DNA of 24,473 nt from assembly GCA_964250265.1 (NCBI GenBank), contig CAXUFG010000058.1:1-24473 (forward strand), given 5' to 3'. Of the stretch, positions 7,721 to 14,894 are shown in pieces; the first letter of the stretch is position 1; every line of letters starts with the position of its first letter. Below the pieces are notes generated by a model. That model was not told where the DNA came from. It saw nothing but the letters and a program-made list of their open reading frames with translations, and did not search any database. Origin of the DNA: GCA-003244245 sp964250265. GTDB taxonomy: Bacteria; Actinomycetota; Actinomycetes; Mycobacteriales; Pseudonocardiaceae. Both the position numbers and the translations under genes were made by a program.

Positions 7721-9180
7721 TGACCAGCCAGGGGCGCTCCGAGCGGGTACCCGCGCGGGAGCACGGCACGGCGCTGAGCGGCCTGTCCCGGCAGAATTCG
7801 ATCTACCGGCGGACCATGGCGGTCTGCGACGAGTTGGCGGACGCGGCGCTGGGTGGGGCCGACCCGGTGCGGCTCACCGAGGTCTTCGCCCGGCTGGTCG
7901 GCAAGCGGATCGTATTGCTGGACACAGCTTTCCGGCTGCGGGCCCAGGCCGGCGGATCGGGTTCGTTGCGGGGGCTGCGCTGGAACCGCACTGATCCCAG
8001 CGTCGACCGGCTACTTTGCGCGCTGGAAGCCGCGCGCCGGCCGCTGCGAATTCCCGCTATCCCCGGCTCGCTGCTGGATCAAGCCTGCTTGGTGGCCCCC
8101 GTCGTGGTCCGCGAGACCAGCCTCGGTTACCTGCTGGTGCTCGATGAGGTGAGCGCGGGAAGCGGGTACGGGTTCCAACCCGACGACGCCGAATTCCTCA
8201 CCGTCACCTACGCAGCCACGCTGTTCGCGTTGACCCTGGCGCACGAGCAGACCAGCGCAGAGTTGGACCTGCGCTACCGCAGCAGCGTGGTCGACGCCCT
8301 GGTCTCCGGTCATTTTCTGGACGCTCAGGACGCCCGGCGCAAGACCCGCTCACTCGGCCTGGACGATGACGTACCGCTGCGGATCGCGATGCTGCGTCCG
8401 GCGCCGTCGGCCCCGGGCTGTGCCCCCGGGAATCGGGCCCCCGGGAATCGNNNNNNNNNNNNNNNNNNNNNNNNNNNNNNNNNNNNNNNNNNNNNNNNNN
8501 NNNNNNNNNNNNNNNNNNNNNNNNNNNNNNNNNNNNNNNNNNNNNNNNNNGCCCCCGGGAATCGGGCCCCCGGGAATCGAGCGGACGGGACTTGGGCGGA
8601 CGGGAATTGGGCACAGCGGGTCGCGTCGATAGTGCCGGGCGCAGGCGCAGCGGTGCGAGACGGCGCACTGGTCGTGATCGTCCCCGGAGACCCGAGCGTC
8701 GATGCGCTATCGGCGTTGTGCCGGTTGGGCCCCGGCGTCACCTGCGGGGTGAGCGAACTGGTGGAGTCCCCGGAACTGCTGCCCCGCGGGGTGCGCCAGG
8801 CCGAGCGGGCCATCGACCTGGGGCTGCGGCTGGGTCGGGCGGGCCAGCCGGTCCGCTACGAGGAGCTCGGCGTCTACCGGTTGCTGTGCACGATCGGCGA
8901 CATGCGGCAGTTGATGGGATTCGCCCGCGACGTGCTCGGGCCGTTGCTGGACTATGACACCGAGCACCGCGCTGAGCTGGTGCGAACGCTGTCGGTGTAC
9001 CTGCACCATCACGGCAGTCACAAGCAGTCCGCCCGGATGCTGCACCTGCACACCAACACCGTCGCCTACCGGATCGCTCGCATCGAAGCGATCAGCGGGC
9101 TTGACCTCGGTGATCCGGATGACCGGCTGGTCGCGCACGTTGCTGTGAAGATCATCGAGTCGCAGGGTGCTGCTGAGTGA
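7720..9180 (+). CDS. PucR/CdaR-type transcriptional regulator with an internal repeat and assembly gap
   Basis: About 486 codons are counted with the gap as given. The N-terminal 50-175 region looks GAF-like (SLGYLLVLDE at 134-143), a CdaR/GGDEF-like domain begins near 185, and the C-terminus has the PucR helix-turn-helix: SVYLHHHGSHKQSARMLHLH, then TNTVAYRIARIE. Such proteins activate catabolic or differentiation genes, and the target here is unknown. A tandem APGNR pentapeptide array interrupts the GGDEF-like part between the strand RIAMLRPAP and the element QRVASIVPG. The array contains 100 N of unknown true length, so the protein length is uncertain. Start choice: ATG at 7720, one base overlapping the previous stop (TGATG); a TTG at 7717 would add one residue. 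Confidence 0.85.
   Translation: MTSQGRSERVPAREHGTALSGLSRQNSIYRRTMAVCDELADAALGGADPVRLTEVFARLVGKRIVLLDTAFRLRAQAGGSGSLRGLRWNRTDPSVDRLLCALEAARRPLRIPAIPGSLLDQACLVAPVVVRETSLGYLLVLDEVSAGSGYGFQPDDAEFLTVTYAATLFALTLAHEQTSAELDLRYRSSVVDALVSGHFLDAQDARRKTRSLGLDDDVPLRIAMLRPAPSAPGCAPGNRAPGNXXXXXXXXXXXXXXXXXXXXXXXXXXXXXXXXXXAPGNRAPGNRADGTWADGNWAQRVASIVPGAGAAVRDGALVVIVPGDPSVDALSALCRLGPGVTCGVSELVESPELLPRGVRQAERAIDLGLRLGRAGQPVRYEELGVYRLLCTIGDMRQLMGFARDVLGPLLDYDTEHRAELVRTLSVYLHHHGSHKQSARMLHLHTNTVAYRIARIEAISGLDLGDPDDRLVAHVAVKIIESQGAAE
8422..8610 (+). repeat. In-frame 15-bp tandem repeat (minisatellite) around an assembly gap
   Basis: The unit GCCCCCGGGAATCGG encodes Ala-Pro-Gly-Asn-Arg. One full copy and one almost full copy precede the gap (8422-8450), and two follow it (8551-8580, the last ending in A). 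Two diverged copies come next (8581-8610), GCGGACGGGACTTGG and GCGGACGGGAATTGG, which encode ADGTW and ADGNW. A worn partial unit (APGC) lies before the first copy. Because the period is 15, any change in copy number preserves the reading frame. Confidence 0.9.
8451..8550. other. Assembly gap of 100 N
   Basis: The run of exactly 100 N lies entirely within the tandem repeat and is the usual placeholder for a gap of unknown size. Repeat filling would need 1+15n bases, so 100 does not match a whole number of units, although it happens to keep the frame. Confidence 0.95.
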
Positions 9181-9208
9181 GAGCCGGGGGCCGGAGACGG
9201 GGGACCGC

Positions 9209-10906
9209 ATGCTGAATCCGGGGACGGCACTGGCGCGTGTTCTTGTGGACGAACTCGTCCGCGGCGGGGTCACCGAGGCGGTGATCGCTCCGGGTTCGCG
9301 GTCGGCGCCATTGGCGATCGCCTTCGCGGAGCATCCCCGGATCCGGCTGCATGTCCGGATCGATGAGCGTTCGGCTGCTTTCCTCGGGCTCGGCTTGGCC
9401 AAAGCATCAGGCGATCCAGTGCCGGTCGTGTGCACCTCGGGTACGGCCGCGGCCAATTTCCACCCCGCTGTGCTGGAGGCCTCGCACTCCCAGGTAGGGC
9501 TCGTCGTGCTGACCTCAGACCGGCCGCCCGAATTGCGGGGCACCGGCGCCAACCAGACGGTCGATCAGATCAAACTGTATGGGGATGCTGTTCGCTTCTT
9601 CACCGAGTTCGGTGTCGCCGAGTCGCGACCAGGGATGGTCGCCTGCTGGCGGTCGGTGATCTGCCGGGCGCTGTCGGCTGCCCACGGGAACGGTCCCGTG
9701 CACCTCAACGTGCCATTCCGGGAGCCGCTGTTGCCCGACTCCGCCGATGAGGCGTGGCCAGAACCCCTGGACGGGCGATCCGGCGGGCGACCGTGGACGG
9801 AGGATCTACGGTCTCGTTCGGCGAGTACGGACCCGGTTGTGGAGCTGGCGGATCTGCCCGAGCGGGGAATCCTCGTGGCGGGAGACGGTGCCGCGGCGCC
9901 CGAGCGGGCGGTGGCGTTCGCCGAAGCGGTTGGGTGGCCGATCTTCGCGGAGCCGATGAGCGGGGCCCGGTTTGGCCCGAACGCGCTCACGACGTACAGC
10001 CAACTCGTCGCAATTCCAGAAGTGATCGACAGATATTGCCCCGATATGATAATCACTGTCGGTAAACCGGGATTGGCCAAGGCTCTCCTTGCGCTTTATC
10101 CCGGGATTCCGCACCTGGTGGTGGACCCGAGCGCACGCTGGGCGGACCCGACTCGCACAGCGGCCCGCGTAATCGATTCCCTGCCCGTTCTGGGCTGCAA
10201 GCGTGATTCATCTGCTTGGCTTGCGGCATGGCAACGCATGGAGTTGGCGGCTCGCGATGAGCTGGAGCGAATTCTGGGCCGGGAACGTGAGCTCAGCGAA
10301 CTGCGGCTGGCCTGGGAAATGGCTGACTTGGCTGGTGATAACGCAGTGTTCTTCGTCGGCTCGAGCATGCCGGTCCGTTGTCTCGACCTGGCTATGCGCG
10401 CCGGGGCGGGGCCCTGGGTGCTGGCCAATCGGGGGGTGAGCGGCATCGATGGGTGTGTCTCGACCGCTGTGGGCGCAGCGCTGGCTCATCAGGTGGCCGG
10501 CGGCGGCCCCGCGGTTGCGATGCTTGGTGACCTCTCGGTGATCCACGACCAGAACGGCCTGGTCATCGGCCCCGGTGAGGCGCGTCCCGATCTGACGGTG
10601 GTAGTGGTCAACAACGACGGTGGCGGGATCTTCTCATTCCTCCCCTACGCGGGGATGGACAAGTTCGAGAAGCTCTTCGGCACCCCCCACGGGGTGGACT
10701 TCGCACATATGGCAGCGGCGAGCGGGTGGGATTACCAGCGGATAACCAGCGCGGACGAGCTTCCTGGCGCCCTGAAGGAGGGCGGTACTCGCCTCGTCGA
10801 GGTCCGCACTGATCGTGAGGCCAGCGCCGTGCTCCACAGACGCGTGCGCGAGGCGCTCATCGCGGCAGCATCGGCTGCGGTCGGTATCGATGCCGGTACC
10901 GAATAG
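9209..10906 (+). CDS. menD: 2-succinyl-5-enolpyruvyl-6-hydroxy-3-cyclohexene-1-carboxylate synthase
   Basis: MenD is a thiamine-diphosphate enzyme that joins isochorismate and 2-oxoglutarate in menaquinone synthesis. The 565 residues match the family length. Visible signatures are APGSRSAPLA (27-36), the catalytic-Glu strand DERSAAFLG (52-60), CTSGTAAANFHPAVLEA, DRPPELRGTGANQTVDQ, and the cofactor-binding stretch GDLSVIHDQNGL near 439-450, followed by VVVVNNDGGGIFSFLP. An ORF extension to a TTG at 9167 overlaps the regulator gene. The ATG at 9209 is preferred because family members begin close to NPGTALARVLVDEL and a G-rich stretch precedes it. The gap to the regulator gene is 28 bp, so cotranscription is possible. 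No other menaquinone genes lie in the window. Confidence 0.95.
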   Translation: MLNPGTALARVLVDELVRGGVTEAVIAPGSRSAPLAIAFAEHPRIRLHVRIDERSAAFLGLGLAKASGDPVPVVCTSGTAAANFHPAVLEASHSQVGLVVLTSDRPPELRGTGANQTVDQIKLYGDAVRFFTEFGVAESRPGMVACWRSVICRALSAAHGNGPVHLNVPFREPLLPDSADEAWPEPLDGRSGGRPWTEDLRSRSASTDPVVELADLPERGILVAGDGAAAPERAVAFAEAVGWPIFAEPMSGARFGPNALTTYSQLVAIPEVIDRYCPDMIITVGKPGLAKALLALYPGIPHLVVDPSARWADPTRTAARVIDSLPVLGCKRDSSAWLAAWQRMELAARDELERILGRERELSELRLAWEMADLAGDNAVFFVGSSMPVRCLDLAMRAGAGPWVLANRGVSGIDGCVSTAVGAALAHQVAGGGPAVAMLGDLSVIHDQNGLVIGPGEARPDLTVVVVNNDGGGIFSFLPYAGMDKFEKLFGTPHGVDFAHMAAASGWDYQRITSADELPGALKEGGTRLVEVRTDREASAVLHRRVREALIAAASAAVGIDAGTE

Positions 10907-11130
10907 CCTCGATGCGACCCCTCTGATCGATGCGTTGGTGGGCGGGTGCCCATGAGTAATTGATCACGTTGTCGAGCGTGGACTGATCAAACGTGTCATT
11001 CCCGCCTCAAGCTCGAGCGTGTCTCCTAGGAGATAGAGATTCGTTAGCAGATCCTGGGCTGCTGCCGGTGTTGCGGGTTGGCCGGTGTCGTCTATCCGGG
11101 TAGCATCGGCGCCGCCATCGTGGCCACCCG

Positions 11131-11159
11131 TTGACACCAGTGAGTGTATTGGTTACGCT
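11131..11159 (+). promoter_or_regulatory. Sigma-70-type promoter of the riboswitch transcript
   Basis: A perfect -35 box TTGACA (11131-11136) is followed, after exactly 17 bp, by a -10 box TACGCT (11154-11159). Transcription would start near 11166, a few bases before the riboswitch aptamer. This is the best housekeeping-type promoter I found in the window. Confidence 0.7.
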
Positions 11160-11170
11160 GCTCACTTTGT

Positions 11171-11260
11171 AATCATCCAGAGGATCTGAGGGACCTGGCC
11201 CAGTGACGGTCCGGCAACCTGCGCTCGCCGCAAGGTGCCAATGCCAGGATCGATGAGGGG
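11171..11260 (+). promoter_or_regulatory. SAM riboswitch (SAM-I clan, S-box-like)
   Basis: The conserved S-box core appears in order: CAGAGG, then GAGGGACCTGGCCC (11188-11201), CCGGCAACC (11211-11219), a P3 hairpin of about GCG/CGC, GGTGCCAATGCC (11234-11245), and GATGAG (11252-11257). P1 pairs TCATC (11173-11177) with GATGA (11252-11256). P2 contains the helix GGACC/GGTCC (11191-11195 with 11208-11212). Only six bases separate AATGCC from P1, so the P4 hairpin of standard SAM-I is absent, as in SAM-I/IV-type variants. The 3' side of P1 runs into the Shine-Dalgarno AGGGG (11256-11260), and no terminator follows. Translational repression by SAM is therefore the likely mechanism. Confidence 0.85.
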
Positions 11261-11265
11261 TATCC

Positions 11266-11892
11266 ATGAACTTTTTGCCTGAGATTCCGGTACTCCACGG
11301 GTCCCTGGTCCGGCTGGAACCGCTTTCGATGAGTCATCGTGAGGACTTGGCGATTTCAGCGGAAGAAGATCGCGACGCGTACGGCTTCACCCGCGTTCCC
11401 CGTGCGTGGGAGGTAGAGGAGTACCTCGCCGCCCATTTCGAACGGGCGAAAGGTGGCAAGCTGGTACCGTTTGCCCAGCTCCGCCAAGGCGATGGGCGGG
11501 CCGTCGGGTGCACGGCGTACTGGGATCCCCGGTTTTGGCCGGGCCGCTCTGAGTTGTACGCCATTGAGATTGGCTGGACCTGGCTAGCCTCTTCGGCGCA
11601 GCGAACGGGCATCAATGTTGAGGCGAAGCTCTTACTCCTTGAGTATGCGTTCGAGACCTTAGGCGTGGTCAGGGTGGACCTCAAGACCGACGCCCGCAAC
11701 AAGCGATCCCGGCGCGCCATGGAGCGCCTGGGGGTGCAATTCGAGGGCGTCCTTCGCCACTGGTCGCAGTCCCACGCGCCCGGGGAGGAGGGACTCCTCC
11801 GCGATTCCGCGATGTTCTCGGTAATTGCCTCCGAGTGGCGGACCACAAAGGCCACCTTGTGCTGTCGATTGGCCCAGCAGGGCCATCGCTAA
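11266..11892 (+). CDS. RimJ/RimL-like GNAT N-acetyltransferase under a SAM riboswitch
   Basis: This 208-residue protein follows the RimJ/RimL-type layout: LVRLEPLSMSHREDL near the start, a strand pair around residues 97-107, the acetyl-CoA loop region WLASSAQRTGINVEAKLLLL (106-125), and the closing element RSRRAMERLGVQFEGVLR (147-164). Real RimJ/RimL proteins acetylate ribosomal protein N-termini, but most relatives in this group have other or unknown substrates. The ATG lies 5 nt after AGGGG. Control by a SAM-sensing leader suggests its activity is tied to methionine, SAM or sulfur status, which is inference. A Cys pair near the C-terminus (TLCCRLAQQ) is in a poorly conserved tail. Confidence 0.88.
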   Translation: MNFLPEIPVLHGSLVRLEPLSMSHREDLAISAEEDRDAYGFTRVPRAWEVEEYLAAHFERAKGGKLVPFAQLRQGDGRAVGCTAYWDPRFWPGRSELYAIEIGWTWLASSAQRTGINVEAKLLLLEYAFETLGVVRVDLKTDARNKRSRRAMERLGVQFEGVLRHWSQSHAPGEEGLLRDSAMFSVIASEWRTTKATLCCRLAQQGHR

Positions 11893-11989
11893 ACTGCCAT
11901 GGGATGATCTGCCAACGCTGACTAAGCCTGACTTCGCCGCGAGTGCGCAGGACGAAAGATCTCGGGCCGCACTACGGAGTACTCGATGT

Positions 11990-12244
11990 TCAGCGCTTCT
12001 GGGGGCGCAGCGAGCCGATCACCAGTAGCAGTCCGATGATCAGCGCCAAGGTGGCGAGCACCCACCGGCCGTCGATGTCAGGCAGCCAGGCGATGCCACC
12101 CAGCAAGGTGGCGGCGGAGATTCCCAACGCGCCCAGCCCGGCGATCAGGGGGAGCAGATCCGGCCCACGCTGCGGGGCCAGCGCAGCCGTCTCGTCGGGG
12201 TGGCGCGGTCCTGGGTTCGGCATGGTCGGTTCCGTCTCGTTCAT
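11990..12244 (-). CDS. Small two-helix membrane protein coupled to the PspC protein
   Basis: The 84-residue protein has a polar N-terminus (about 1-28) and two predicted membrane helices, roughly 31-53 (LPLIAGLGALGISAATLLGG) and 60-78 (WVLATLALIIGLLLVIGS), with a basic end RPQKR. Its ATG overlaps the TGA of the PspC-domain gene (ATGA), so it is translationally coupled to that gene and is probably part of the same envelope module. A longer in-frame extension upstream runs in the shadow of the PspC gene and is not credible. I recognise no named family. Confidence 0.75.
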   Translation of the reverse strand: MNETEPTMPNPGPRHPDETAALAPQRGPDLLPLIAGLGALGISAATLLGGIAWLPDIDGRWVLATLALIIGLLLVIGSLRPQKR

Positions 12245-13485
12245 GATGCGCGATACACGTGTACCTGGCCGACACCGGAGTGCACGTCCAGGATCAGGGT
12301 GCCGCCGCCGGGGCCGTCGGTCCCGGTGTCGGTCAGGGTCACCCGGGATGGGCTGCCGCCGGAGTCGGTCCGGCCGAGGCAATCGACATCCCCCACCTGT
12401 GTCCGGCAGCTCACCTGGGCGTCGACGTTCGGCGGCAAGTAGACGTGAGTCTCGCCGACACCCACCGCGAGATTCGTCTTCACCGTCTGACCATTGGTCA
12501 ACTGCAATCGGGAGAGGTCCAGATCGCCATTGCCCAGGGTGACTGAGTATTGGTCCTGCAACTCGGCGGTGGTCGCCGGGCTCCAATGACGGGTGCCGAC
12601 CTGGAAGTCAGATGTGGGGGCGGCGCCGAGGATCCACGTGAGTAGGGCCAGGGGGACAGCGACGGGGACGAGCCCCCGACCGGCCTGCAGGAACGAGCCG
12701 ACCACTAGGCCGAGCCCGACCACGCCCAGCAGCATCGCGGCGATCTGGGCGGCCGAGAGCCCAGGCCCGAATGCCAGTGCGATCCCGCCGGCCAGCAGGG
12801 CCAGCCCGAGAGTGATCGGGGTGATCCCCGATCGGGCCCACCGCGGCGGAGTGGTGGGCACTGGCGGCGCTGAGGGTTCCGGCAGATCCCAGGCGAATGG
12901 TGCCGCACCCAGCGGGTCCCACGCCGGTGGAGCAGGCCGCTCGGGATCGTCGGTCGTGGTGGCACCCGGCGCGCCTGGCGTTGCGGGGTTGGCCTGCGCC
13001 GTCTCGGGTGCGTGACCCGACGGTGGCACAGCAGGCGGCGGCGATCCCGGAATCTCGCCCAATGCGGCCCGGGATCGGTGTAGCAACAGCAGCGCTCCCA
13101 CGCCTACGGCGAGCCCGATAATCCCCGACCCATGCCCACCGAGCACCGCAGCGGTGACCGGAATCAGCAACAGTACGAGCACGATCGTGAGTACTGCTGA
13201 CATCGAGCTGCGGCCCCGCCCGACCACGCTCCCGGCGCCCGGGGACTGGTTGCCCTCGGTGTGCTCCCCGGGAAGCAGTAGCCAGCCCAGCAGGTACAGC
13301 AGCACCCCCGCGCCACCGGAACAGATGGTGGCCACCACGAATGCCACTCGAACCAGCACCGGGTCGATGGCATACCGCCGCGCGATCGCGGCGGCCACTC
13401 CAGCAATCTTGCGGTCGTCGGTTCGCCGGCGCGGCCTGGTGGCCCAGAAGTCCCGTGCCGTGTGCTCCAGGTTGATCTCACTCAC
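12241..13485 (-). CDS. PspC-domain membrane protein with LiaF-like C-terminal domain
   Basis: Residues 15-75 form a PspC domain (DRKIAGVAAAIARRYAIDPV, then a membrane helix ending LYLLGWLLLP). More helices follow at about 97-137, then a long Pro/Ala-rich cytoplasmic or linker region (about 145-215), and helices at about 222-290. The C-terminal 290-414 region is beta-rich, with GNGDLDLSRL and GVGETHVYLPPNVDAQV, like the adhesin-like domain of LiaF/VraT-type envelope-stress proteins. Two Cys residues (360 and 369) could form a disulfide if the domain is outside. The GTG start faces the PspC-domain kinase operon, and an inverted repeat separates them. It probably acts as a sensor or inhibitor in the same signalling unit, by analogy with LiaF. 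Confidence 0.85.
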   Translation of the reverse strand: MSEINLEHTARDFWATRPRRRTDDRKIAGVAAAIARRYAIDPVLVRVAFVVATICSGGAGVLLYLLGWLLLPGEHTEGNQSPGAGSVVGRGRSSMSAVLTIVLVLLLIPVTAAVLGGHGSGIIGLAVGVGALLLLHRSRAALGEIPGSPPPAVPPSGHAPETAQANPATPGAPGATTTDDPERPAPPAWDPLGAAPFAWDLPEPSAPPVPTTPPRWARSGITPITLGLALLAGGIALAFGPGLSAAQIAAMLLGVVGLGLVVGSFLQAGRGLVPVAVPLALLTWILGAAPTSDFQVGTRHWSPATTAELQDQYSVTLGNGDLDLSRLQLTNGQTVKTNLAVGVGETHVYLPPNVDAQVSCRTQVGDVDCLGRTDSGGSPSRVTLTDTGTDGPGGGTLILDVHSGVGQVHVYRAS

Positions 13486-13555
13486 GCTGCCCAGCCTGAC
13501 CTTTCCGGAGCTCCCGCACCATCGGGGGTCACCCTGAACCGTCCCCGGGTTGGCG

Positions 13556-13577
13556 ATACCAGGGACGCCCCTGATAT
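13556..13577. promoter_or_regulatory. Inverted repeat between the divergent PspC operons
   Basis: ATACCAGGG (13556-13564) and CCCTGATAT (13569-13577) pair at 8 of 9 positions across a 4-bp spacer. The 22-bp site lies between the two divergent starts, about 25 bp before the kinase gene and 70 bp before the PspC protein gene. It is a natural candidate for binding by the NarL-type regulator encoded downstream, which would then control both operons. Confidence 0.5.
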
Positions 13578-13601
13578 CCCCGGCGTCGCTGCTATGTGAC
13601 C

Positions 13602-14894
13602 ATGACAGGCGTGAGCACAGCGGCAGATCAGACGACCGGCACCCGGTCGCGGCCGCCGCCTGTGCCTGGGCCGCTGCGGTTGAGCCGGCATCGGTCGGAT
13701 CGGGTTATCGCTGGGGTGTCCAGTGGGATCGCCGAGCACCTGGGCGTGCCGGTGCTGTGGGTTCGGTTGGTCTTCGTCGCGCTCGCCGGTCTCGGCGGGG
13801 CCGGGCTGATCGGTTATGCGCTGTTCTGGGCGTTCCTGCCGGCGACCGAGTCACCAGCTCGAGGGCCGGGTAACCCGCGGGAGCGGCAGCAGGCGGTCGG
13901 ACTGGTCGTGCTAGGTGTCGGCTTGGCCATAGTGGGCGCGGCGCTGGGCACCGCGTGGGGTGGCTGGGTGACTGGGCCCTTGGGCGTCGCCCTGATCGGT
14001 GCGGGTGTGGTCTGGCGGGAAGCCGACACCGGCCAGCGGACCCGCTGGCGCAGTGGCGCCGGGGTGGTCTTCGGCGGCGGGCGGATGGCGCTGCTGCGGG
14101 TGCTGGCCGGGATCGCGCTGGTGACCAGCGGCATCGCGGTGTTCCTGCTCAATCAGGGCAACCTGGGTCAAGCGCGGTTCGCGCTGCTGGCCGCCGCCGC
14201 GACCCTGGTCGGGGTCGCGGTGCTCACCGTGCCCTGGTGGTTGCGGCTGATGCGCGCGTTGGGCGAGGAACGCCGGGCTCGGATCCGCACCGAGGAACGG
14301 GCCGAGATCGCCGCGCACCTACATGACTCGGTGCTACAGACGCTCGCGCTGATCCAGCAGCAGTCCGATTCGGCCCGGGAGGTGCGCCGGCTCGCCCGCG
14401 GGCAGGAACGGGAGCTTCGCGCCTGGCTCTACGGAGCGCAGGGCTACGGGCGAGTGGTACAGGCCCCGACCAACGGCGCAGACACGGCGGCACCGGCGTT
14501 TGCCGCGACACTGCACGCGGCGGCCGGCGAGGTGGAGGACACCTACGCGGTAAGCATGCAGGTCGTCGTCGTGGGTGATTGCGCGCTGGAAGAACCGTTG
14601 CCCTCGCTCGTGCAGTCCAGCCGGGAGGCGATGGTCAACGCGGCCAAACACGCCGGAGTCTCCGAGGTCAGCGTCTATGCCGAGGTCGAACCGGGGCAGG
14701 TGCACGTTTTCGTCCGGGATCGGGGCGCCGGCTTCGATCCGGCGGCGGTGGCCGCCGACCGGCACGGGCTGGCCGACTCGATCCACGGCCGGATGGAACG
14801 TCACGGGGGTACGGTGAGCGTGCGTACCGCGCCCGGGGAGGGCACCGAGGTCCAGCTGGCAATCGCTCGCCGGAAGGGCGGAGAACAGACGTGA
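13602..14894 (+). CDS. PspC-domain sensor histidine kinase
   Basis: The 430-residue protein begins with a PspC domain (about 25-82, RSDRVIAGVSSGIAEHLGV then a helix to ALFWAFLP). Four more membrane helices follow at about 97-118, 124-137, 164-184 and 192-214. The kinase part has the phospho-acceptor His241 in AAHLHDSVLQTL, the N box REAMVNAAKHA at 341-351, and the G box DRGAGFD at 373-379. Fusion of PspC to a histidine kinase is a known actinobacterial arrangement that resembles envelope-stress systems such as LiaRS. An in-frame GTG at 13596 is an alternative start; neither start has a clear Shine-Dalgarno. Its GTG-started partner overlaps it by 4 nt. Confidence 0.93.
   Translation: MTGVSTAADQTTGTRSRPPPVPGPLRLSRHRSDRVIAGVSSGIAEHLGVPVLWVRLVFVALAGLGGAGLIGYALFWAFLPATESPARGPGNPRERQQAVGLVVLGVGLAIVGAALGTAWGGWVTGPLGVALIGAGVVWREADTGQRTRWRSGAGVVFGGGRMALLRVLAGIALVTSGIAVFLLNQGNLGQARFALLAAAATLVGVAVLTVPWWLRLMRALGEERRARIRTEERAEIAAHLHDSVLQTLALIQQQSDSAREVRRLARGQERELRAWLYGAQGYGRVVQAPTNGADTAAPAFAATLHAAAGEVEDTYAVSMQVVVVGDCALEEPLPSLVQSSREAMVNAAKHAGVSEVSVYAEVEPGQVHVFVRDRGAGFDPAAVAADRHGLADSIHGRMERHGGTVSVRTAPGEGTEVQLAIARRKGGEQT

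Larger units (their letters stand above)
10907..11265 (+). other. Intergenic stretch with direct repeats, promoter and riboswitch
   Basis: No convincing protein gene lies in these 359 bp. The left part contains two TGATCA palindromes 23 bp apart (10961-10966 and 10984-10989) and a 9-bp direct repeat TCGAGCGTG (10972-10980 and 11012-11020). The right part carries a promoter (11131-11159) and a SAM riboswitch (11171-11260). I see no clear terminator for menD. Confidence 0.7.

Noticed and set aside
8422..8610. CRISPR array or transposon end
   Set aside because: The units are contiguous 15-mers without spacers and lie inside a coding frame, so this is a tandem repeat.
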